Positions 21,834 through 33,815 are shown, numbered from the stretch's first letter. The stretch is DNA of 64,000 nucleotides from Cryptomeria japonica (GCF_030272615.1 NC_081414.1:779750119-779814118); one strand, 5' to 3'. Notes: generated by a model from the letters alone, not told the origin. A program made the numbers and translations.

Positions 21834-23122
21834 CACTCTTGATCTCAGGTCACAGAGCAAAGTGGCTTAGGAATGACAACTCCAAGAACAAGTGATGTTT
21901 GATTTATAAGCATGAATGCATTCCTAATACATGTTTGATATTGAAACTATGATGATTTAAGCTAGTATGAAGATGATGCTATGATAAAGGATTAGTAAAC
22001 TTATCCTAACAAGATATACTAGTCTAACATGGATATGCTATGGTATTAAAATGCTTCTAAATGCTATTATGTTTTAACAAAGAGAGGCTAAACGCTTAGT
22101 AAAAATAGTACAATATTGATGCATAAAAACTTCTATATCACTAGAAAAATGACTATAAGTTTGATGCACAAAGACTTCTATATCCAAATGAGAGAAAGAG
22201 AGCTCTATTTATAGGAAAAATAGGACAATGGATGGTTAAGATTGAGTAATCTTTACAAGGGCTAGGATTGAAAGTTAATCAATCCATGTTTATAATTCTC
22301 ACTAATGAAATGGTGACAATTATCAACAAGAGGTTGCTTGAGAGGAGATGCAAGAAGCATTAAATGCTTGAGAACATATAAAGGTTACCTTAGGAGGTAA
22401 GGTTAAGGTTAGGTTAGGGTCATCCATTGGATAAAGCTTTTAAGCTTTTATCCAAGGGGTAAACTCTTGTGGAAGGGTTAAAGGGATAACCAAGGGTAAA
22501 GCCATGAATGCTTGATGAGACCTTTGGGTTATATGAAGGTTGAGTTAGAGAGAAAGTCTCTAACCATGAAGGGATGGGTGAGTTAACCATTAATGGTTTG
22601 GAAGACTTTGAAGGTTAACTTGTTGAAGACACAAATCCTTTAATGCATTTGAAAGACTTTGGAGGCTTTGAGAAGTGACTTCTCTTTTCTTAGAAATGTG
22701 ACAATAATTAGGAGATAGATTAGGCTAAATTGGAAGGGTTTAGAAGAATTTAGAAGGGGTTTAGAAGACAAGTGGGAGATGTAGGAAAATGCAAGTGGAT
22801 GGAGGAAGATTTTAATTAAAGTAAAATTACTTTATTTCAACAAAATAGATGCAACTTGCATAAATACAAGTGGGGGATTTAAATAAATAAATTAGATCTA
22901 TTTATTTGCAAGGATAAATTTAATTAAAAAGGGAGAAAGGGGGAATTTAATTAAATAAAGTGATTTATTTAATTAAAAGATAGAAAAGGTCTAGGTGAAC
23001 TTAATTAAATAAATTGAGCAATTGATTTAATTAAATAGACGAATACAAAGAAAATAGAGGAATGGGGTTAAAATGAATATTAAATATTCATTTAGGAAAG
23101 TGGTTAGATTTATACATCTACA

Positions 23123-23137
23123 TTTTTCCCCTCTTTG
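23123..23137 (-). other. Gypsy-A polypurine tract
   Basis: Read on the minus strand this is CAAAGAGGGGAAAAA immediately before the TGTAGATG start of the 3' LTR. Its position and purine run fix the minus-strand orientation of Gypsy-A. Confidence 0.85.
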
Positions 23138-23440
23138 AAGTGACGTGTGTGTACATGTTGATTCAAAGAAAATTTGCCAGATATGATGTTTGTGTCAAAA
23201 TGTTGACATGATGCCCCAGATTTGATGAACGATATTGATGATGCCCTTTCGGGAGATGAATCAAGGATTTTCAAAATATTTGTCGATATGATGAGTGTTG
23301 TTGAATTGATTTCAACATGAGAATATTGACTACGTTGAATGTGAATTATTGATTCATCTTCTGAAAATAATGTTGGTAAGGTTAAGAATGAAAAAGTGAG
23401 GAAAATACATGCCCCACCTATTAACCTTGTTGATTTTACC

Positions 23441-23450
23441 CTATAAAAAG
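23441..23450 (+). promoter_or_regulatory. TATA box of the antisense PMD gene in Gypsy-A
   Basis: CTATAAAAAG is a strong TATA match on the plus strand, about 320 bp from the LTR edge. The ATG at 23530 follows 80 bases downstream and opens a 23-codon segment (M-S-D-D-T-G-D-P-P-P). This is consistent with a dedicated promoter for the antisense unit. The transcription start is not determined. Confidence 0.5.
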
Positions 23451-23655
23451 GTAATAACTAATTTGGTCCTGTGCCATTTGCACTCATCTCCTTGTGATTG
23501 CGATAGGTGAGCTTTGCACCAATTTGAGCATGTCCGATGACACTGGAGACCCACCGCCTATGGCCCATCTCGAAGTGGTCGAAATCTCTCCACGTTTTTT
23601 ATTGATTTTGTTTATTTTGATCAAGTTTGTCAAATTTTTTGTCAAAATTTATCGG

Positions 23656-23955
23656 GTTAGCGCGTAGGTTAGGTCACACAGCACATGCAATAGACATGTT
23701 AGCGAATAGGGTTAACCTAGGTAGGTGAGCACGTCGAAAGTTCTAGCGCATAGGGTCAGCATAAAGGCACCTAGGGAGTACCAGTTAGCACGTTGCATAG
23801 GTCAAAGCATAGGGTTAGCAAAAAGGCACATATGGTAGGTTAGGTAGCACATGGTAGGGGTTTAGCATGTAGAGTGTGACTTCTAGCGCATTGATGAAAA
23901 AGGATAGCACATGAGTAGTAGCTTAGCGCATAGGAACCCTGGTTTAGCATGTAGT
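23656..23955 (+). repeat. Array of TAGCGCAT-like motifs (antisense-gene leader)
   Basis: About a dozen dispersed copies of TAGCGCAT and its decayed forms (TAGCGCGT, TAGCACAT, TAGCATGT, TAGCGAAT) lie in 300 bp, read on the plus strand. Spacing is irregular, about 20-40 bp. The same word is arrayed on the minus strand at 36517-36885 and 61602-61826, in the sense leader. Confidence 0.75.
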
Positions 23956-24289
23956 GTCTAAAGTTGGTGAAAAAGGATTTGTGAAGAATTCATCGTGAGT
24001 CGAATAGATGAGATAGATGGTTTAAGTGTTGATACATGTCTACTGATTGTTCGGTTATGGGTCCCGATCGATGTTTTTCCTACTTTGTGATGATGTCTGA
24101 TTTTGATATGCTGGTGTAGGATGATTTGAGTCTGTTGCTGTCAATATAGATTGCTTTCAATATGGAGTGCCAAGCTGGTTGATAGTTTTGATGTGGATCT
24201 TTGATGTTTGCCTTGCGCTATGAGTCCTGATTCTTGATTTCCGATATGATTCCTAATGTGATGCTTGTGGTATGGATTTTTGAATTGTT

Positions 24290-24755
24290 TTCTCAATATG
24301 GGTCTTGAGTTGATGCTTTTGGATTTTCGATATGGTTCTGACTTTTGATATGGGTCTTGATGTTGCTTGATTTCATGATATGGGTCTTGATTTTCAATAT
24401 TGGTCTGATTTTCAATATGGATCTTTGATTGATTTCTTGATATGGGTCTTGAATATTGATATGGATCAGATTTTTGATGTGCATAGATTTGATTGATTTC
24501 TCAATATGGGTCAGATTGATTTTCAATATGGGTCTGATTTTCAATATGGGTCTTTGATTGATTTCTCGATATGGGTTGGATTGATTTCTGATATGGGTCT
24601 GATTTTTGATATGGGTCTTGATTTTTGATATGGATCTTTGATTGATTTCTCGATATGGGTCTTTGATTGATTTCTTGATATGGGTCTTAATTTTTGATAT
24701 GGGTCTTGATTTTCGATATGGGTCTAATTTTTTCTATGGGTCTTGATTTGATGCT
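24290..24755 (+). repeat. Degenerate tandem repeat based on GATATGGGTCTTGATTTT
   Basis: Roughly twenty units of 19-30 bp contain ATATGGGTCT followed by TGATT and a T-run. The open frame seen on the opposite strand is a product of the repeat. It lies between the leader array and the PMD coding region, possibly in an intron. Confidence 0.8.
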
Positions 24756-24900
24756 TCATTGTTTCAAGTTGATTTTGTTTTGATTGGATATATTAGATAG
24801 ATTTGGGAACTGATGATGGGCACTTGTTGTTTTGCAAGCAAAGCTTAGCATGCTTCAGTCTCGAGAGTGATTTTTGAGACCATGGTCATTGATTCTGTAG

Positions 24901-26764
24901 TTGTCGCAGGCTGATAGAGATGTGATTGAGAGATGTGGGTTGTACTCTCTACTAGACATGCCTCCATATATCATTAACCGAGGTTTGTTGACAACCTTAG
25001 TAGAGAGATGGCATAGTGATATGAACACATTCCACTTGGCTACAAGTGAGATGATAGTCACATTGGAGGACTATTATCAGATTCTAGAGATTCCTATGAT
25101 TGGGGCCTTGTTTCCGCATGAGCAGACAGAGGAGGGTGGGACAAAGGCTCCTCGTCGCATCTTCTAGGATGATCAGATCAGTGGTTACGAGATTTCATGG
25201 TAGGAGTTCGTGGATTTTGGTTACACTGCTGCCATTTGTACTAGTAGGTTTTATTGGTGGATTTTTGTGTCCCAACCATAGGTCAAAGGGACTAGCCGTG
25301 GGATGGGGATTCATATTGGAGGACATGGTGATGTAGGGACGCAAGTTTGCATGGGGGTCTTTTATGTTAGCCAATTTATACATAGAGCTTCACCAGGTGG
25401 TATATCTAGGATATAGCAGTTTATCAGCTGGGGTGACATTGCTATAGGTGTGGGCCTGGGAGCACATTCCTATATTGAGACCACTTGCAAACAGGGATAG
25501 GCCAGTTGGTCGGGCATATGTGTATGGGTATACAGGTGTAGTTGTCCAGTGTAAGTTGGGAAAACTAGAGCACTGACAAAGGGTACTGAACGATATTGAT
25601 ACAGTTATTTAGAGACCGTATATGGATTGTGAGGTATGGGCAGAGGACGAGATAGAGATGCCCTATGTGTATATGTCAAGGTATCTGATCAGGATGACAC
25701 CCTTTATTATCGAGTGATTCCTGCATAGTCATGTTCTACGATAGTATGGTAGGAAATAGGGGATGCCACAGGGAGCTTTCTTATATGCTTGTTGACAATA
25801 GGATGTGCCAGAGTGGGGACCTATTTTGGATAGTGTAGTAGCAGTGGAGGAGTACATGTTGCTAACAAGGCAGATTTGGGATTACGGGGTCGGGGTTGTG
25901 GATGCAGGTATGATAGAGGAGTTCTTAGCATACTTTGTGGTGCATGCAGTGGCACATATATTTGATCCGATAGAGATTCTGCCTACTTATGATGATGTTG
26001 AGGATCCACAGAGGTGAGGGGGACTCAGACAGAGAGATGAGGAGGGAGAGCAGATAGGAGAGGGAGGTGGAGATGGTGGAGGAGGAGGAGGAGGAGGAGG
26101 TGTCGGTAGGGGGAGAGGAGGTGGTTTAGATAGAGGGAGAGAATTAGATAGAGGAGGTAGACTTGTTCTTGGTACTAGTTGGGTTGGAATGGTAGAGGCT
26201 TTGCTAGTTACGATGCATGGGATGGAGGATGATAGGCAACCTGCCCAGAGGAAGAGATCTAATTTTTTACCTCCACCAGGACCTCAGATAGGGATGAGTG
26301 TAGGTGGGGTCACGACACAGGTACTTGTTTAGATTATGGTACCCACCCATCAATAGGATTTATAGATCAGAGCGCTATAGGTCATAGTGTAGGAGTTGCA
26401 AGAATAGGTGTTAGCACAACAACACCAGATTGTGTAGATTATGGCAGAGCACAATATGGAGTGAGAGCATCGAGGTTGGGTAGAGGATCTTGCAGATAGA
26501 TTGGAGAGAGCGACGGTTGGTGCCCTGATGTGAGACACACTAAGAGAGAGATACAATACTTGGCCATAGAGGCTGAGTATTATAGGCGTCTATATGAGGA
26601 GGTGGTCCCTAGAGATCACAAAGCTCCTAGTTATGTTGTAGTGGCATCCAATCGATCTAGTTGTAGTCATACAAGGACATAGAGTAGGGTGTTATGGGGC
26701 TTGCTCGACATGATCCACCTGGTGGAGATCAAGGAGCTGAGAAATCTGCTCCCAGACTGCTAGC
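24901..26764 (+). pseudogene. Plant mobile domain (PMD) protein gene, antisense to Gypsy-A pol
   Basis: On the strand opposite gag-pol, 24901-25167 encodes L-V-E-R-W-H-S-D, then T-F-H-L, then V-T-L-E-D and I-L-E-I-P. This is the hallmark start of the aminotransferase-like plant mobile domain, as in MAIN/MAIL1 and many transposon proteins. Homology continues with frameshifts and stops through H-V-L-R-Q-Y-G-R-K-Q-G near 25730 and the preserved frame 25805-26017. A Gly/Arg/Glu-rich stretch (26020-26165) and a probable coiled coil (about 26380-26530) follow, ending near 26764. TAG directly before 24901, and TTGTCGCAG, could be 3' splice sites joining to a first exon at 23530; the phase is uncertain. 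PMD proteins are known from Gypsy elements and are linked to silencing. This copy is dead. Confidence 0.75.
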
Positions 26765-26869
26765 CTCAGGAGATAGTCATACTTGAAAGACTAGTCTCTA
26801 TTGTATTTTGATCATTTGTGTTGTATTTTGATAGACATAAGATCCCTTGTATATTTCAACCATTTTTGG

Positions 26870-26901
26870 AGATATATATTTATATTTATATATATATATA
26901 C
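26870..26901. repeat. TA-rich microsatellite
   Basis: A run of TA with a few interruptions lies just downstream of the PMD pseudogene. It has no other feature. Confidence 0.8.
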
Positions 26902-28317
26902 ATGGCAATGATTTTCTCTGATCCACATGTGATGTTATATTGATTATGCTTTGATATGCATTGATACGATGATTTCATGCTTAGATAAAAATTCTCTTGA
27001 TTTGGATTATGATGTGAATATATGATTCATGATGAGATGAGTGAAAATGTGATGATGTATTGCATTGATGACTTTGATTTATGAGATGTATCTTGAAAAT
27101 AATAAGTATGATAATGATAATGATGTGAGATGTATCTTGAAAATGAGATGTACGATAATGGTAATGATGATGATGCTAATGTAAGATTTTAAAATGATGT
27201 GCAACTAAATGCAAGTTTAAAATGATATGCAACTAAATGCATGATTTAAGATGATATGCAACTAAATGCAAGATTTAAGATGATATGCAACTAAATGCAA
27301 GTTTAAAATGATATGCAACTAAATGCATGATTAAAATGATTTGATTTTGTCATTGTCATTTTTATGTAGCCACTTGTTTGTGCTATGTTTTGTTTGTTAT
27401 CATTGAGCTTTTGATATGTTGGAAGTTAATACAAGCATCATGGTATAATTGAATCATAACGACTTGAGTAACACTTACATGGATTTTGATGTTACAAGAT
27501 GACACAAGCATCAAGGTATAATTGAACCAAGACGACCTGAGTATTTCTTGCATAAAATAAAAAAGAGTTAACCATTTGTATTTGCAAAGTGGAAAATGGC
27601 TTCAATGATATGTTTCCAATCATGTCTCGAGACACATTTGCACCGTACGAATGATCGCCTCAGACACAAAATAAAAGAAAAATATCAGATTCCTTCGTTG
27701 TGTCTCTAGCTCGATGCATCCTTGAGTAGCTTAGGAGATCTAATAATTCAAAAAATTAAGATACAAAATAGTCAAAACCTCATGCTATATGTAAACAAAT
27801 CATAATTCAGAAAATCATCCATCATGTGTGTGTTAAAGTTTTTAGTTTGATAATGGTCTTGTTTTCTAGCCTGATGAGTAGTTGTTGACGTTGTTTCCTT
27901 AGTATGTTGCGATCGTTGTCGAAATGTTTAAAGTGAGACAAATGCTGCCCCTAGTCACAAGTATCTATCGATGTGGATATATACGTTGATCACCAAGCCA
28001 TGGTGGGATATGATATGGAGACCTGTTTCGAGATAATCAAGGAAAGTGACTACGCTAAGTATGTTTGGGATAATCCTACATGAATAAGTGTTCTAGCGAT
28101 GGCCATTAGCTAAGACTAAGATGGATCAAGGATATGAGCAGGAGCCATTCTCTCACAAATAGCGCCTATTGCTAGGTTTTCACTACTTATTTTATTGCAC
28201 TTTTTTTATTTATTTTTGATTTTTTGTATTTTTTGTATTTTTCTAATTTTTTTATTTCTTTTCTAATTTTTTTTATTTCTTTTTGTATTTTTTGGCTTTT
28301 TCCATGTATTTTATGAC
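26902..28317. other. Gypsy-A spacer between pol and the antisense PMD gene
   Basis: Apart from the 28-bp tandem repeat and a T-rich run (28196-28320), I see nothing classifiable. It is where the two convergent transcription units of Gypsy-A would end. Confidence 0.5.
27193..27338. repeat. 28-bp tandem repeat, five units
   Basis: Five copies of a unit containing GATATGCAACTAAATGCA, with AGTTTAAAAT or TGATTTAAGAT linkers, sit in the spacer between the pol 3' end and the antisense PMD gene of Gypsy-A. Confidence 0.85.
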
Positions 28318-29330
28318 TCAAGTGTAGAATTTATTTAGATGGATGTTGTTGGATAGTTCATCGAGCACATCCCCTTCCGAAATTGTTAGCTGATAGGCAC
28401 CTGATCCGTAGGCTGATATGATGACAAAGGGACCCAACTAGTTAGGTTCAAACTTCCCCTTCTTTTCTTGATCTTGTTGATTTATTGGATGTTCCTTTAG
28501 TACAAGATCACCGACTTTGAAAGCCCTAGGGATGACTCTGTAATTATAGCTTTTGCACATTCATTGTTGGTATGCCTTGATATGGTGATAGGCATGTTGT
28601 CATTTTTCATCTAAAAGCTCTAGTTCATACAACCTATTGACTCGATACTCCTCTTCTAGTATGAGGCCCTTCAAAGATAATCAGAGAGATGGCATTTATA
28701 CCTCAAGAGGTAAAATTGCTTCGATCCATACACCAATGAATATCGTGTAGCCCCTGTAGGTGTCTGAATACTAGTCATGTATGCCCAAAGTGCCGAATTG
28801 ATTTGTACATGCCAATCCTTGCCTACATCATTTACTATTTTCTTGAAGATTTTCTCAATTGTTTTATTTGATGCTTCAGTTTGACCATTCCCCTGTGGAT
28901 AGTAAGGTGTGGAACAGTGATGTTGGATTTTGAATCGTTCACATAGCTCTTGCACATCTTGATTTTTGAAAGGACGCTTGTTGTCTATGATGATGGAACC
29001 AAGAATACCATTTCTACAAATGAGATAATTTAGAATAAATGAGGCAATCTATTTTCTAGTTATAGTGGTCATCGGGACTACTTCAATCCATATTGTGAAA
29101 TATTCTATTGTAGTGATAATGAACTTGTGTACATTTGAAGAAGAAGGATAAATTTTCCCTAATAAATCAAGTCCCCTTTGACAGAAAGGCCAAGATGTTG
29201 TAAACGGTTGTAGCTCCTGTGCTGGTACATGGATAAGATTGCCATGAATTTGGCAATTAGGACATTTCTTTGCAAATCGATAAGACTCTTTCTCCATTGT
29301 TGGCTAGTAATATCCTATTCTTAGAAGTTT
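28318..29330 (-). pseudogene. Gypsy-A integrase (broken)
   Basis: The minus strand encodes the H2C2 zinc-binding end (C-P-N-C-Q near 29260) and the core start (G-L-D-L-L-G near 29170; catalytic Asp normally follows L-D). Next are Y-Y-P-Q-G-N-G-Q-T-E-A-S-N-K near 28900, containing the catalytic Glu, and a C-terminal stretch with K-V-G-D-L-V-L-K and L-N-K-F-Y. The stop at 28318-28320 fits the usual C-terminus of plant Gypsy pol. Two frames and several stops divide it. No chromodomain is evident. Confidence 0.8.
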
Positions 29331-29420
29331 CTTGGTGAGAGTAGGACTACTTGAATGCGTACCATAGATACCCTCGTGTAGCTCATGTAAGGCCAAGTTA
29401 GATTTGTTATGATCAAGGCA

Positions 29421-30579
29421 TCAAAGAAGAGTACCATCTAGACCTTGACGGTGAAGTGTGTCAGTGGTTAAGGTATAGCAGGCGGCTTGCCGGATGATGC
29501 TGCATTTTTTATTGTGAGAGAGGTCAAGTGGAAGAGTATTTTTCTTAAGATAGTCATATATTGTCCCATATAGAGGGGAGTCTGAACCAGTTAGGGTGTA
29601 GATGACTTGGGATGCAGAAATGTCATATGCTGGGGAAACCAATTTCTCTACCAGGAACTCGTAACAACTCAGTTTCTCTAGAACTTGTAGTAATGAAGCA
29701 ATAGTGGCCATTGCATTGGCTGCTCTCTTGTCGAATCTTGGTATTTGTTCAAGGGTGATGTGTACAAAATACTGCTCGAAATAATCCACCATTCTCTTGT
29801 AAGACAAGAGCTTATCATCCTTTATCTGATATTCATTGTTGAGCTAATTGATAACTAGTTGGTAATCCCCATAGACTCTCAATTCCGTTATTTTCCATTC
29901 CACAACCATTTTTATTCCTGTCACCATTGCTCCATATTCAACAATGTTGTCGGTGCATGAAAACATCAGTCTATAAGATCTTTGAATGTTGTGCCCTTCT
30001 TGAGTGATGAACAAGATGCCAACACCTGATCCATGTTGGATATAGGATCCATCAAAGTACAAGGTCCATTTCTTGGGTGTGATAGAAAGGATGTCCATGT
30101 CTAGAAATTCCACTTGCAATGGTTGTTTATCAAGTAGTGGTGCTTGAGCTAGTTGATCTGTAACTACCTGTCCTTTGATAGCCCGATGTTCTGTGTACTG
30201 GATATCAAACTCACTAAGAATCAATACCCATTTAGCCAATCAGCTTCTAAGAGATGCCTTGCTAATTAAATACTTCAGAGGATTAATTTTTGCTACCAGC
30301 TTGATTGTATGGGCTACCATGTAGTGGCGGAACTTTTGAGAGGTGAATACCACTGCTAGGCAAGCCTTCTTAATGAACATATAGTTTAGCTCATAGCCAT
30401 TCAAAGTTATATTGATGTAATATGTAGCTCGTTCCTTGCCTTTTGGATCTTCTTGTGCTATAAGTGCCCCCAATGATACTTGTTGTCAATATGTAGAGGA
30501 TGAGAGACTTTCCTGTTATTGGTGGTACTAAGACTAGTAGATTTATTAGATATTGCTTGAGTTGGTAGAATGATTCCAT
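29421..30579 (-). pseudogene. Gypsy-A RNase H (broken)
   Basis: Two consecutive segments are visible. The first (30579-30240) matches the RT-proximal RNase H domain (Y-Y-I, A-C-L-A-V-V-F-T-S-Q-K-F-R-H-Y). The second (30239-29844) is a plant-type RNase H with Y-F-D-G-S, G-S-G-V-G-I-L-F and a terminal V-Y-G-D. It is followed by a linker (29807-29421) with R-A-A-N-A-M-A. A dual RNase H arrangement is characteristic of some plant Gypsy lineages (Athila/Tat-like), which would fit here. The frame changes at about 30480 and 29830. Confidence 0.7.
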
Positions 30580-30663
30580 ACACTTGCCTTCCCATCTAAA
30601 AGGTATATTCTTGTGGAGCAGATGATTGAATGGGAGACATTTATCTACTAGTTGGGCTATAAA

Positions 30664-31620
30664 TCATTTGATGGATTGTAGCCATCCTTGTAGAGATCTG
30701 AGTTGGCTAATGTTCTTGGGAGGTGGCATTTTCATGATGGCTTGTACATTTGTTGGATCTACTTCAATGCCCTTTTCTGACATAATGTAGCCAAATAGTT
30801 TGTCTGATGTGACCCCAAAGACACACTTCTTAGGATATAGTCTAACCTTGAACTTTTCCAATCTTTGAAAGATGTTATCTAATATGCCTAGATGTTCTGC
30901 TCCGGTGAATGATTTAGCCATTAAATAATCCACATAGTCCTCCATGAAGGTATGCATCATATCTTGGAAGATAATCGTCATGGCTCTTTGATTTGATTGT
31001 AGCTAGAGAAACCATCCATTAATGATAACATTGCATGGCCTATTGTTAGATCTACGATTATGTCAATGCTCAGTAAAGAAAAGTCATCCTTTGGGCATGC
31101 TTTGTTGACATCTCTAAAATCTATACATATTCTAATGCTTTTGTCAGGTTTTGAAACTGGTACAATGTTTGAACTTCATTCTGCATAGTCTATAGATCGG
31201 ATGAATCCAACATCTAATAACATCTTTAGCTATGCCTTGACAAATAATGCTACATGTGGATTCATTTTTCTTAATTTATGTTTGGCTAGCTTAGCTCCTG
31301 GAGCGATAGATAAATGATGCATGATTAGGTTTGGGTCTATTCCGAGCATATTAGCATATGACCAAGCAAAATTGATTTTCTTTTCTTTGAAGAATTTGAT
31401 AAAATCTGGTTGTTCCTCTTTCAGGAGTGATTCTGATAGGTGTATGATCTTGACGGCTACCTTAGTACCGATGTTTATTGATTAAGTTGGCTCAATCAAT
31501 ATTGGTGACCTTTCTTGATAATGGTCTAGAAGAGTGTCAAGTCTCCCATCTTTAGGTGCCTCAAAAAGGTTTTCACCCTCAGATGTGTCCTTTATTTTTA
31601 CTTTTTTGGGATCTAATACT
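30664..31620 (-). pseudogene. Gypsy-A reverse transcriptase with internal deletion
   Basis: From about 31620 the minus strand encodes the RT N-terminal part (F-A-W-S-Y-A, K-L-R-K-M-N-P), then I-D-F-R-D-V-N-K-A-C-P-K-D-D-F and L-M-D-G-F-S-S-Y-N-Q-I near 31010. It then jumps directly to R-A-M-T-I-I-F-Q-D-M-M-H near 30980. In related elements about 35 residues lie between these points, including the T-P-x-G and M-P-F-G-L motifs. The expected Y-V-D-D reads Y-V-D-Y near 30930. Deletion, mutated active site and stops make it inactive. Confidence 0.85.
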
Positions 31621-32625
31621 GCCATTGACTAGTTTTCACAATTAGATCCTTTGTTTATTTTATTTTTGTGACTGAGAGACTTGGCATTCCCCTGATTGTA
31701 GATATCGTTACTTTGTTAAGTGGTAGAGCATGTTTCGGAGTTGACTAAAAAGAGGTACTAGATAATGGATTCATCATCTAGGAATATTGGTAGATCATGG
31801 TGTTCAGGTTCTTCCCAATCTATGAGATCAGGATATGCAAGTGGTAAGAAGTCATTGGGTGGGTTGAGATCAACTCCGATAAGTGTCATGATATAGTCAT
31901 TATTATAGTTGTTGGTTAGGTCTATGATATTTTCAAGGTCTTCGATGTAGCCTTGTTTGTATTGGCGTTGCTCGTTCTCACTAGCCTCATAGATATGTCG
32001 TGGTCCAAATTCAAGTGGTCGAGATTTTGAGCCTTGTCCCTCCTGAGAAAGGGATGTGTATGAGTGAATGGTATCTACCTCAATATCTTCAGTAATATCT
32101 GAACAGGTAACCCACTCATATTCATTAGAATCTGTTTCAGAATCACTGTCCCAGATTATCTCGCTGCTTCTAACAAGTATGTTGTATGGTGACAAAAGAT
32201 CTCTGACAATTGATACCAATTTTATAGCTTTTTCTTATTCGGAATCAGAGCCTATTTGTACTCTTTGCATTTGTCCATACACTGTCTCTCTTTGGTGAGT
32301 GGTAATTTTCTTGGGGTGGTGGCTCTACCTCATTTTAATCAGGTTCATGCACATGATGCACTTTTTTATAAGAAGCTTCTTCCCTTTGAATGGCCAGTTC
32401 TTCTTATCATCTCTTGTGGTCTTGATGCTCTTGCTTGTTCCTTATTGTTCCTACTACTTGGTGTAGTGCTTCTTGCCATGAGTTTTCATTATATTTCTTC
32501 TTTGCTCTCCACTGAGGTTTTTGATAGTTATTTTGCTTCTGGCGAGGCGGTACCTGTTGTACATATCCCAGTCTTGTTTTATCTTTTGCAAATTGTGAAG
32601 GAGGTTGTAGGGGTTCTATAATGCC
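31621..32625 (-). pseudogene. Gypsy-A acidic linker between protease and RT
   Basis: The minus strand segment 32219-31758 is open for 153 codons and strongly acidic (D-S-D-S-E-T-D-S, D-I-T-E-D-I-E-V-D). It has no domain I recognise. Its position between protease and RT suggests a polyprotein linker. The flanking bases are open in other frames with stops. Confidence 0.5.
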
Positions 32626-33815
32626 TTATTGGCACTTGCCAATAGGTCCTTTGTCATTGTATCTCATATGTTCCATGATACAAAACCTGTTTCCATATTG
32701 TTCTATTGGTATGGCCATGTCTATGGTAGCAACTCTGACTTCTTCTTCATCCTTGTATAGCCAACTAAGGATGTCTTTCTCTTCTGATTCCTTTGCTAGT
32801 GTGCCCAATTGGATAAATTTATCATCAAACTTGGTGATGGGTTGTGTTGCTTGATGTGTTGATGCAGAAGGTTGCCCATAAGATTTTGGTGATGTTGGCA
32901 ATTTTGAGAGACATAAGGGTTCAAAAGAGTACCCCCCCCATGCCTTGGTCCTTTATTTTCATAATTTTCTTAAATTCTATGGATAAAGACTTGAGTTCTT
33001 CTTGATGACGATTGGGTATAGAGGAAGCTTGGGCCTTCCTGTTGTGTGGAACCAGGTTGTCTTGAGCTGCCCTCATAACATTACAATGTTGAAAAGGGTT
33101 ATTATCTGCTGATATGAAAATTTCTTGCCCATTGTATGGGAACTTGATACATTGATGATATGTCGAAGGCACTTCTTAGATTTCATGTATCCAAGGACGA
33201 CCCAATAGAATATTGTATGTTAAGTCTATGTCCAAGACTTGGCACATAATTTCCTTATGTATGGGTCCTACCTGAATAGGTAGTATTACTATTCCTTTGG
33301 ATGACCTTTCTTCATAATCATATGCTTTGATGGTGATCTTCATTTTTTGGATCAATAGACTGCTCAGAGAAGCCCAATGCACGGATAAGCTTTAAAGTAT
33401 AGATATTGAGACCAACTCCTCCATCTATTAACACTATTTTCACTTGGTGTTTATAAACTAAGACTTCGATATGGAGTGGGTTGTTATGCGGATGATTCAA
33501 GGAGACATCATCATGTTTGGAAAAGCATAAGTTATGCGGTCCTGTCATATGAGCCACCATGGATTGGAATCAATTAAGGTCTAGATCTTTGGGAACATTT
33601 GTTTTGACCAGTGCTTGGTCCAAGATATCTTTGTGTTTTGGGGAGAGTTTGAGAAACTCAAGTATGGATATCTGAGTAGGATTTCTTCGTAGTTGATCAG
33701 CCAATTTGTATTGAGTCTTGGGGAGAGTTGCTGATGTTGATGTCTTCCCTTTCAAGATGTATTTTTGTGCTTTGGTTGTCACATTTATCGACTCATATTC
33801 TTGTTTGTCATTCAT
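32626..33815 (-). pseudogene. Gypsy-A retropepsin-like protease region (broken)
   Basis: The minus strand segment 33560-33318 contains V-L-I-D-G-G-V-G-L-N-I-Y, a plant Gypsy protease site in which the usual D-S/T-G is D-G-G. It is followed by D-I-D-L-T-Y-N-I-L-L-G-R-P-W-I near 33210 (the conserved end of the fold) and H-Q-C-I-K-F-P-Y-N-G near 33145. The same K-F-P-x-N-G stretch occurs in Gypsy-B, so the two are related. Frameshifts separate the pieces. Confidence 0.75.

Larger units (their letters stand above)
14955..23122 (-). repeat. 3' LTR of Gypsy-A, split by Copia-1
   Basis: The segments 14955-15117 and 21839-23122 together align with the intact LTR at 61913-63352, with matching ends and a shared total length of about 1.44 kb. 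The break falls at CACTC, which is duplicated (15113-15117 and 21834-21838) by the Copia-1 insertion. Near the end, 22946-22959 and 22964-22977 form a perfect 14-bp inverted repeat around GTGA. Confidence 0.9.

Noticed and set aside
22390-22425. Telomere-like GGTTAAGGTTAGGTTAGGG
   Set aside because: Only a few imperfect units, present in both Gypsy-A LTRs. It is part of the LTR and not an interstitial telomere array.
24293-24544. Minus-strand open frame rich in Ile, Lys and His
   Set aside because: Its periodic peptide simply mirrors the GATATGGGTCT tandem repeat.
27193-27338. CRISPR-like direct repeats
   Set aside because: The units are contiguous with no unique spacers, in a plant retrotransposon spacer. 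It is an ordinary tandem repeat.
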